A stretch of 64,000 nucleotides of DNA from Paramyrothecium sp. XJ0827 (taxonomy: Eukaryota; Ascomycota; Sordariomycetes; Hypocreales; Stachybotryaceae), in assembly GCA_020881915.1 (NCBI GenBank), contig JAJFPB010000002.1, forward strand, positions 4,847,001 to 4,911,000. Direction: 5' to 3'. Both the position numbers and the translations under genes were made by a program. This document shows, one piece after another, positions 56,180 to 64,000 of the stretch. How positions within the stretch are numbered: position 1 is the stretch's first letter; each line of letters opens with the position of its first letter. A model generated the notes under the pieces. It did no database searches. It was not told the DNA's origin and saw only the letters and a list, made by a program, of their open reading frames with translations.

Positions 56180-57295
56180 TCAAGCAACTTCCATTCCTGA
56201 AACAAGCAAATATTCCAGTTCCAATTCAGTCGCAATCTTTCGAACCCCATAACAGACCTTGATGTGCTCCAAGAAATCTACACGGGAGTATCCGCGAGAC
56301 TCCATGAACTTCAAGATTCTTGATGGATGAAGATCTCGGGGGTTTAGTCGTGCCATTGCTGCAGGACTGATTTTTGACGAATTGGATCGCAACCACTCAC
56401 AACCTCGACAGCGAAACCCAGTGTCCGCACCCTTCGACGTGACGGATGGGAATCGTATAGATGCTATGCCACCAAACGGATCATTTATTCTCCTTCCCTC
56501 ATCAGGCTGTGTGAGAGGATCTTGACTGAATGGTTCCAGAGGCGCATTGTGATAGAACCGATATTGGTAGAGTTTATTCTCTGATAATCGACGCTGCGAT
56601 GCCGTTGCGATGCCGATGAGTCCGGGACCATGTATCAATAGAGCAAGTCTCTTCACATCGCGCACGCAGAGAAGTTCCATACGTTTCCGATGAGACACCT
56701 CAACTGCGCCTGCAGAATAATCCCCAGAGAGGCTCAACATGGATGGAAGGTCCTTAAGTAGCAGTTTTGATAGAAGGAAGCACTGCATAGCTAGGCGAGG
56801 TGGAATTACCCATAGTGCCTGGTTTCTACGCAAGCACCACAAGCAAGCTCTCTCGCATAAAGGCAAGAGCAAGAATCCACCGTAGTTGCCACATGAGATG
56901 CATCTTTCCCGACAAAGCGTTTCGAGGACCTGGTTAGCAGAAAAATAGCCAATAAGCCTTGTCCGGCCTAACGCTGCTAATGCTGCCGGGGCGTGCTGCA
57001 TTAGGTAGCGGTAAGGTTTGAGCGAACAAACTAGGCGAACGGCGAGGATCGATGTTTCTGCAAAGCGGCATATAGTCTTCAAGTCCAGGCTGTCGAGGAT
57101 GTTGTGCAGAAGCTCTGGTGGAAGACGGCCAAGGGTTCCGACTGAGGAGGGCCGATTAGTGTCTAAGCATAATGGCTTGGGAGGGAGGTCAATGTGAATT
57201 AAGCCAGGATCTGGCTCGTATAGTTCGGCCCCCAATCTACGTATGAGCTCATCCTCGGTGATGTGTACTTGTACTGACGCTTGCTGTGGTGGCAT
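56180..57295 (-). CDS. F-box-like protein with a Cys-rich centre
   Basis: Single-exon 371 aa. GRLPPELLHNILDSLDLKTI at about residues 56-75 is an F-box-type helix pair, which in fungi usually recruits a target to the SCF ubiquitin ligase. A Cys-rich block follows (CRERCISCGNYGG, then LCERACLWCLRRN), possibly a zinc site, and a second set lies near FRCRGCEWL. The C-terminus ends in a coiled region (SRVDFLEHIKVCYG). The target is unknown. Confidence 0.8.
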   Translation of the reverse strand: MPPQQASVQVHITEDELIRRLGAELYEPDPGLIHIDLPPKPLCLDTNRPSSVGTLGRLPPELLHNILDSLDLKTICRFAETSILAVRLVCSLKPYRYLMQHAPAALAALGRTRLIGYFSANQVLETLCRERCISCGNYGGFLLLPLCERACLWCLRRNQALWVIPPRLAMQCFLLSKLLLKDLPSMLSLSGDYSAGAVEVSHRKRMELLCVRDVKRLALLIHGPGLIGIATASQRRLSENKLYQYRFYHNAPLEPFSQDPLTQPDEGRRINDPFGGIASIRFPSVTSKGADTGFRCRGCEWLRSNSSKISPAAMARLNPRDLHPSRILKFMESRGYSRVDFLEHIKVCYGVRKIATELELEYLLVSGMEVA

Positions 57296-58339
57296 TGCAT
57301 GGTTACCAAGAGGCGAATCTTGTCAACACTGAGAATGAGCGAATGTGAAAGGGGTTGGCCCAATTGTTTCTGTGGCGAGGGTTGGCCACAGTGTGATTAG
57401 CTAATGTTGGTTCAGCCAATCACCGTTTCTGGGAGGGTGAGAGGGCTGCTCGCCTACCCTAAAGTCAAGTCAGAGGAACTTGAATTGCATTTCAAGCTCT
57501 ACACAGGATGAGATGTCATTGATGACGAAGGCATGCTCGACAGAGGCGATAGGGGCAATCTATCATTCCCTAATCGAGGCCAAGGAATAAATGTAGACGT
57601 TTGCGGTGAAAGAAATTCGAAAAATCTAGATCAAATTTCAGGTGCATGCGTTCTGACAATGCTCACGCACACGAGAGAAAACGAGGAAGTGTTGTTAAAG
57701 CATGGAACATATGAAAATTTTCGGGTCGAGTTTGCTGAAGGATCAGAGACCCAGAGAATCAAACCACTGACTTGTATCTTGTGCTTGTAATGAATATCGA
57801 GAAATTGCACGCAACAGCTGACGTCAGAATTTGTCTGGCATAACTACCACCGAAACGTAAAATAGCATTCGCCAATCACATAGTTACCATGCAGCGTATT
57901 GAAGCGGCAGGTACTCGATCTGGGCATAACAATATAGCTTCCCCATCCGACGGATTCAAAGGACTGGGGTACGGCAGGGCCCAAGGTTTGAGGCTCAGCA
58001 CAGCCCTTGTCTAGAAACCCATAACACCCTTGCTCGTGAGCCTGCTTCATGGCTGTTATAATTAGGCTCAGTAGTGTCACCTCGGCATAGCCCCTAAAAC
58101 GTTCCTGTCAGCAGGATGACAAGGATTGGGCATTAGCCCCAAAGTGGGTCAACGGATGATCTCACTATCGCAATTTCCGAATTTTGCATTCCCTTTTATT
58201 AACCAGTTGGCCGACTTGCGTTCGCTTTCCTCGATTGCTCATCGCTTCTTTCGCTCATTGATTCGGCTTTTTCTTGTTTCTTTCTTTTCGCTTCGTATAT
58301 CAATACTTGATTTTGTTTTCTTTCCTAGAATTACCCACA
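57296..58339. promoter_or_regulatory. Intergenic stretch with pyrimidine-rich GH76 promoter
   Basis: About 1.04 kb. No supported gene. The 115 bases before ATG 58340 are strongly T/C-rich (58215-58325), a feature of well-expressed fungal promoters. Confidence 0.5.
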
Positions 58340-59850
58340 ATGGTCGTTGCGATTTCAGCTGCACTTCTGGCAGCCCTGCTCTGCAGCCCTGTTGTGGCTG
58401 GCGCAGGACTGCAGGCAGGGACCCGCGATGAGGTTCTCAAATCCGCGGCCTTGATCGCAGAGGATCTCATGGATCTTTACAATGGTGAAGGCTCCAGTGG
58501 CATTCCTGGTGTCTTACCGGAGCCCTACTATTGGTTTCAAAGCGGTCTCCTCATGGGATCTTTCATTGATTACTGGCGACTGAGTGGAGATGCCCAGTTT
58601 AATGACGTGGTGAAGGAGGCCATGGCCTTCCAGGCCAGTGATACCGAAAACTTCATGCCCGAGAACCAAACTAGGTCAATGGGCAATGATGACCAGTGCC
58701 TCTGGGCCCTCTCTGCCTTGCTCGCCGCCGAAAACGACTTCCCCGGCCCGCCAAAGGGTACGCCGCAGTGGCTTGATCTGGCCAAAAATACTTTCAATGA
58801 TATGAAGGATCGCCTTGACAATGAACGCAAGAGTGGGCCTTGCGATGGGGGGCTTCGGTGGCAAGTCTTCTCATTCAACGTCGGCTTCAATTACAAAAAT
58901 AGTACGGAAGCCTAGTCTAATCTTCGAACCCGTCGAAGCTCGTATCGCTAACTCAATCTAGCCATCTCCAATGGTTGTCTTTTCGACCTCGGAGCTCGCC
59001 TAGCCAAGGTCACTGGCGACTCAACATATTCCAAGACAGCCGAAGAACAGTGGGATTGGCTTGACACTATTGGTCTCATCGACAGCAAAAATAAGGCTGT
59101 CTACGACGGCGTGTCCATTGAGGATGATGAGTGCAGTGAGCCTGTAAAGATCAGCTATTCAAGCAATGCTGCCATTCTGGCCCATGGAGCAGCATACATG
59201 TACAACCACGTAAGAAATCCTTCCATGTTCCGTACACCTGTTCCCTCATTGCTGTCGCGATGACTGACATGACTGTGTCTGTTTAGACTGAAGGGAGCGA
59301 TACCTGGCGCGAGCGTGTTGGGTTGATGGCCGACATCTTATTGTCAAACTTTTTCCCTGAAGATGGTGTCTTGGCAGAGTCTCTCTGCGAGTCAGAAGTT
59401 TGCAACACCGACCAGATTGCCATGAGGGCGTTCACTGCGAGAACGTTGACGCACATTGTGGAAATGGCTCCATTCTTGGGAGACAAAGTTAACCCTGCTA
59501 TTGAGGCCACCGGCGAAGCAGCGGCCAAGCACTGTACACGCATGGACTCTGATGAGCCATGTGGATTCGTCTGGACCGATGATGAATACTTAGTCTCTGA
59601 CAGTAGCGGCGTTGGTGAGCAAATGAACGCTCTGGCTGCTATCTCCAACCTTCTCTCCTTCGTCCCTGGAGAAACTGGCAAGTCTGGAGGCGATAACGAG
59701 GGCAGCTCCACCGACCCATCTGGACAGACACCGACGGGAGCTGGAGACCCGCCAGCGGAATCAACTGAGCCATCAGGCGCAGCTCACAATGCGATCAGCG
59801 GAATGCTTGGTCTTGTTCTTGTATCTGCCATAGCCTTGCTGAGCTTGTAA
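58340..59850 (+). CDS. GPI-anchored GH76 mannan endo-1,6-alpha-mannosidase (Dcw1/Dfg5-like)
   Basis: Cell-wall enzyme of 457 aa, exons 58340-58901, 58962-59209 and 59287-59850. The signal peptide ends near VVAGAGLQ. The GH76 domain has YYWFQSGLLMGSFIDYW, the catalytic-type GNDDQCLWAL with adjacent acidic residues, CDGGLRWQ, and NGCLFDLGARLA. A Ser/Thr/Pro/Gly-rich stalk leads to a C-terminal hydrophobic tail (MLGLVLVSAIALLSL), the GPI-anchor signal. Family members cross-link GPI mannoproteins into the wall and are needed for normal growth. This is likely a conserved housekeeping gene rather than a cluster gene. Confidence 0.94.
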
Positions 59851-60721
59851 GCCAATCGCAGCGGTTAAAGGGTTACATCGCTTTTGCACAGTTTCATGAC
59901 GAGGATTGGTCGAATACGCGAGACGGGGAAGCTTCGCGACCGCGATACAAATGGTACTACATTAGCACTTCCTTCCCATGCTAGTTCTGGACAATATCAC
60001 TCCGCATACAAAAGACCGTTGAGGTGGAACAGTAACCAGTGCTTGATGTAATGGATCATCTTCGATGAGTCGCTCGTTTTCTCCTTGATCTCGATTGCGT
60101 ACGAGCGCCACTTTGTCTCGCCAAAGACCAATTCACATCTGTCTACAAATCTTGGGCTGCTCTGCAATCGGCTTTGCAGAGAGGGATGATCGAGTGGCAG
60201 GTATTCTCAATCCACCCTTAGATAAGACGTCCCGAGATTATTCTGCTATGTCGGGCATGTGAGCATGATAAGTCTATTAGCGTAATTAGAAGAGGACCAT
60301 TAGAGGATCTCCAGTTTAGAAGAGAATCTAATAAGCATATCCAATAGCCAGAAACCAATTCGCTATGAAACCTGATCTCGTTTTTCAAGCACCAAGGCTC
60401 GAGAAATAGGTAAGACACTTCTCCTTGCTATACTATCGAGTAATAATAGGGGAGTCTGCATAATTCGCTGTGTGAAAGAAAAAGAGATGCTCATCTTCAA
60501 CCATCCATTCCAGTAGTCATGAAAGATTAATTCCCAAGCCTCAAAAGAACCTCACCTGTGTATGGAGATAACGAGGAGTCCACTTCACCACTGAAGCAAA
60601 ACGTGTGACGATTTAGTGGCGGGCACTAGGAGCCATTAAAACATCAAAGGCACGAAGAATGGGGCTAACTTTCCGCGATGCTTGCTCCTCTGAAAGAGAC
60701 CCGGTGATCGCATGGTTTCCC
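59851..60721. other. Convergent intergenic stretch, no gene seen
   Basis: 871 bases between the GH76 and SLATT genes. Only short frames. Confidence 0.55.
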
Positions 60722-61627
60722 TTACTTAGGAGAAGGCTTGCCGTTGGTGGCTAGGAGTTTGGCTTCGGCCTTGTCCACAGGCCTCTTGTCGGCTTCTTCG
60801 TTCGTGGCGTCACCGTCATCCTTCGTGTTATCGGCCAGCTCTTTGCCCTTGCTCTCGTCCGGAGTAGGTGTCGCTGGCTTGCTCTTGATCGGAGCCGAAG
60901 CAGGACTCTCATCCGGATCCTCGATGGGCGGAGCCAACGGGCCAGGATCCTGTGCCAGGGCTATCGGTGCGGCTGCAGGATGCGTCACGGGGGCAGGCAG
61001 AATGGCGCCCAAGCCTGCACGTGGCCGGAGCGCCAAGCCACTGCCCTCCGACTGTCCCATGAGGTAATTGTCGGGGTTTGACATGGCAAAGTTGCGAACG
61101 GCCTTCTCGTAGACTCGCGTCAGACGTGCCACTTCGCTGCGCACCGTAACCTTGTCGTCGATGTCAATCTCGCTGTAGCCATGGACGCCCTGCGCGATGC
61201 CCAGCCACATGATCTCCGAGTTTTCCATCTCGTCCACGACACGCTCGAGATCGTCGCGGAAGATACGCTGGCGTGCTGGCTGGCCGCGGCTCTTGAGGTA
61301 AGCGACCAGGCCCGCGATGACGGTGTTGACGACGCCAAAGGCCGTAATCAAGATGTGCGAGCTCTCGCTGGCGCCGAGCGCGGTGAGAGTGGCGCCGAGA
61401 ACGACTTGCGACAACAGCAGGGTGTTGCTCAGCGCCGTCATGAAGCTGTGGGCACGTCGTGCCTGGGCATATCGCTTGGTGGCTCGTCCATAGAGCGTTT
61501 TGGGCCCAGCATAGACACCTTTGTCGTTGGCATTGGATGGAGGGACGCCGGTCAGCGCACAGAATTGCTTGTGAGGGTCGTCAAGCGCAGCCGCTTCCCA
61601 CAACAAAGGTGTCCTCTCGCCCGCCAT
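60722..61627 (-). CDS. SLATT-domain membrane protein
   Basis: Single-exon 301 aa. After a hydrophilic start (MAGERTPLLWEAAA) come two closely spaced TM helices (ALSNTLLLSQVVLGATLTAL and SHILITAFGVVNTVIAGLVA), then a basic, helical segment (ARQRIFRDDLERVVDEME) and a Val/Arg-rich region. This is the fungal SLATT (SMODS- and SLOG-associating 2TM effector) layout. The C-terminal 100 residues are Pro/Ala/Glu/Lys-rich and probably disordered. SLATT proteins were predicted to form pores in bacterial conflict systems; the fungal role is not established. Confidence 0.83.
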   Translation of the reverse strand: MAGERTPLLWEAAALDDPHKQFCALTGVPPSNANDKGVYAGPKTLYGRATKRYAQARRAHSFMTALSNTLLLSQVVLGATLTALGASESSHILITAFGVVNTVIAGLVAYLKSRGQPARQRIFRDDLERVVDEMENSEIMWLGIAQGVHGYSEIDIDDKVTVRSEVARLTRVYEKAVRNFAMSNPDNYLMGQSEGSGLALRPRAGLGAILPAPVTHPAAAPIALAQDPGPLAPPIEDPDESPASAPIKSKPATPTPDESKGKELADNTKDDGDATNEEADKRPVDKAEAKLLATNGKPSPK

Positions 61628-62120
61628 TAGAGAGTCTTAGCGGGTTGGTTTCGGCCAACCTCAAAGGCGTCGCTGTATGTCTTGTCTGAACCTAGTTCAA
61701 GGGGTCCAAAGGTCACGCAAGCGTGGTCAGGGGAAAGCTTGAGCTTTTTGATTTAGCGCACCCGCCGCTGGGGCCGCGTCGTGGCAAGCTAATAAGTTGA
61801 GCTGACGGTCAGATTCGACACTATCACGTAAATGGTGCGGTGGGGCTGGAACCAACAGCGGTTCAGCTAGACAAGGGGTCTGCCACGAGACGTGAACTAA
61901 GCCGAGAATGATGCCCCGGGTATGTATTGAGGCGATGCCGATGCCGTGTCGCATTTGTTGTTCGGTCATTCAGTATAGTCAAGGATAGGGCTTGCCACAA
62001 CAAGAACAAGTCTAAACTTTTTCTCGAATGTAAATTACAAAATGATCGATTGGAACGTCTTGTAGGTACTTTGTAAACGGACCTTTTCTTCTATCTAAGA
62101 TTGCAATGGGCGTACTTGGC
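61628..62120. other. Intergenic stretch, no gene seen
   Basis: 493 bases between the SLATT start and the transporter stop. Nothing recognised. Confidence 0.55.
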
Positions 62121-63846
62121 TTAATACGTGTACCTGAAGTTGGGATTCTGAAGATCTGTTTGATCATTTCGTTCCGCCTCCAATCCAGCTTGCACATTAT
62201 CTTGTGGTTCGCCGTATTTAGCATATCTCCTCTTGTTCTCGATTACACAAAGCGCGTAATATGCTACGCCTGCTGCTGCCATGACAGCAAAAGCGCAGAG
62301 CATGGCACCAATGCCGAGTGGATAATATGGAGCCTGAGATTTGAGAAAGAATTGAGGGCCTATAATGTTACCCACAGCTATAAACATTCACTGTCATTAG
62401 CCAAATTGTTTGCTTCGGGTCTTGAGACTCGTAACTTACCATACACGACTGCGATGGACACTCCCATGAAGCTCTTCTTTGTTGCGCCCGCAGTGTTTGA
62501 TGAAGACAGGCTGAGACCAAACACCCAAGGCACGTTGTAGAAACCCATCAGATACACCCCTGCCAAGGACGCGCCTCGCTGCGACTCAACATCTAGCGTG
62601 TGTACCATAATAGCACCGGCCATGCCGATGAGAGACGCCAGTACCCAAAAGATGCAGCGCATGTTGGGCACCCAGAAGGTTATGGCCGTGAGTACTGCGC
62701 CACTGACCATGGCTACAGCGGCCTGGGGAGTTGCCATCAGGACAGTTTTGGTCCTCGAGAAACCGTAACCGGAAATGATGAGGGGGTTGAAGTTGGTGAT
62801 GCCTGCATTGGCCACGGCGTAGCCGAAGGCGCAAGCCCAGATACACCAGCATTTGGGGTCACGTAGTGTTTCTCGAATCTGCTTGATGCTGAATTTCTGT
62901 CACGAACATCTGTCAATAAGGACCAATGAAAGCCAGGCGGGAATGTATGTACCTTTTGCGTATTCACTCCAGTCTGGTTGTCGGCCAGGCGAATTAATGA
63001 CAGCTTTTTCTCCCGCTCGTTGAAGAACCAAGCTTTTGATGGTGAGTCGGGCAACCAGAGGAAGACAACGACTCCAGTAAGTACCGTCACCGCGCCATAG
63101 ATGATGAAAATGTACTGTCAATTACACTGTTAGTCGCTAAGATACTTCCAGACTCATTGTAGGTGCTGCTTACCTTCCATGTCGAAAGCGACCCGTTGAT
63201 TTTGCCAATGGCATAAGACAGGATACCACCAAACACTCCAGCAAAGGTGTTGTACCAGAAAGCCGTTCGCAGGGGCTGTTCTTCTTTGCGGTACCACATA
63301 GAATTGAGGATCATCATGCAGGGCAGGACAGCGGCTTCAAATACACCCAGCAGGAAGCGAATGGTGGCTAAGCCAGCAAAATTGTGGCATAGCGCCATGA
63401 AGCAGAGGGCAACACCCCACAGAACGAGACATACTCCGATATACTTGCCAATAGGAACTTTTGTTATCAACCACAGGCTGGGGAATTCCATGGCCAAGTA
63501 ACCAAAGTAAAAGATGCTGCCTAGCCAACTGTAGTCTTGGCCTTTGAGGTTGGCATCTTCTTGGATCCCGAAAACAGCGGCATAGCTCAGCGCGTTCTGA
63601 GACACCGTTGTCAGTGTATAATCAGTAGCCTTGCCCAGGGCTCTTGCTTACCTTGTCCAAAAAGGCCAATGTCATGCTAATCACCGCCAAGGGCATGACG
63701 ACCAAGTCAGTCTTTAGCAGAAGACGCTTGGCCTGAGCCTTGGTCAACTGCTCAACCGTGTCATTCGAGTTGTCAGTTACATCTTTAGACCGTGTGTCAT
63801 CCGGCATCACATCAACGGCAGAGCTGCTATCCGCTTTGATAGACAT
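62121..63846 (-). CDS. MFS anion:cation symporter (DAL5/TNA1-like)
   Basis: Plasma-membrane importer of the ACS family (allantoate, nicotinate or similar carboxylates), about 490 aa in five exons. The start ATG 63846 gives MSIKADSSSAVDV; the frame further out begins with a non-ATG codon. Segments: LVVMPLAVISMTLAFLDK | NALSYAAVFG, MEFPSLWLITKVPIGKYIG, RFLLGVFEAAVLPCM, WYRKEEQPLRTAFWY (family signature), FLWLPDSPSKAWFF, FWVPNMRCIFWVLASL and, after the last intron, VGNIIGPQFF. The tail ENKRRYAKYGEP is the usual cytosolic end. Substrate not predictable from sequence alone. Confidence 0.92.
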
Positions 63847-64000
63847 TGTCAGGTCGCAGCCAGACGAATAAGGGTTGTTCGTGCAAAGGTATTCAGATGG
63901 AAGGCTTGCTCTCAATGCCGAAACCTGTATTCACTTGCTCGAGAGCATTTGTCGTTCCCTTCCATTGGACCTTAAGTAACATCTCAAGGTTTGACAAGTT

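Noticed and set aside
1..64000. CRISPR arrays, bacterial operons, intact transposons or telomere repeats
   Set aside because: None seen; the sequence is eukaryotic with short spliceosomal introns, and no transposase, reverse transcriptase or terminal repeats were recognised.

Overview
The window is nuclear DNA of a filamentous ascomycete. Genes carry short introns of about 50-75 nt with GTRNGT donors. The content is typical of plant-associated Pezizomycotina: a highly reducing PKS, P450s, Cel7 endoglucanase with CBM1, PL4 rhamnogalacturonan lyase, GPI-anchored GH76, and SANT/C2H2 and DUF7580-type proteins. A Sordariomycete, perhaps Hypocreales, is my best guess from the protein families; genus and species cannot be read from this window.

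Region A (1-28973) is one dense secondary-metabolite cluster. In order it holds a highly reducing PKS cut by the left edge (-), a classical SDR (+), a cupin (+), an AYR1-like SDR (-), a P450 (+), a BBE-like FAD oxidase (-), a retinol-dehydrogenase-like SDR (+), a second BBE-like FAD oxidase (+), a third small SDR (-), a second retinol-dehydrogenase-like SDR (+), a 14-TM-type MFS exporter (+) and a PaxM-like FAD monooxygenase (-). HR-PKS plus several SDRs, a cupin, a P450 and a BBE-like oxidase is the gene set of clusters that make alkyl-salicylaldehydes (trichoxide, sordarial, pyriculol, flavoglaucin, annullatin types). The inferred logic is this: the PKS builds a reduced chain, the SDRs and cupin close and aromatise it to a salicylaldehyde or salicyl alcohol, the P450 and flavoenzymes oxidise ring and side chain, and the MFS protein exports the product. 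No prenyltransferase and no cluster-specific transcription factor are visible. Gene duplication (two RDH-like SDRs with the same intron site; two BBE oxidases) is the main elaboration.

Region B (29688-42190) mixes plant cell-wall enzymes (PL4 lyase, GH7 endoglucanase with CBM1), an SDR with a non-canonical active site, a frameshifted PAF-acetylhydrolase-like pseudogene, and a divergent pair of regulatory or defence-like genes: a C2H2/SANT protein with a C-terminal Zn2Cys6 motif, and a DUF7580-type protein.

Region C (43367-52844) holds an unrecognised 389-aa protein, a salicylate-hydroxylase-like FAD monooxygenase and two P450s (pisatin-demethylase-like and CYP65/TRI11-like), possibly a loose second oxidative gene group.

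Region D (53910-63846) has a kinase-like protein, a small cysteine-rich protein, an F-box-like protein, a GPI-anchored GH76 wall mannanase, a SLATT-domain membrane protein and a DAL5-type allantoate/nicotinate-family transporter.

All exon models were assembled by hand from splice signals and frame consistency. Those given with explicit exon coordinates close in frame over the whole gene. No tRNA, rRNA, CRISPR array or intact transposon was found.
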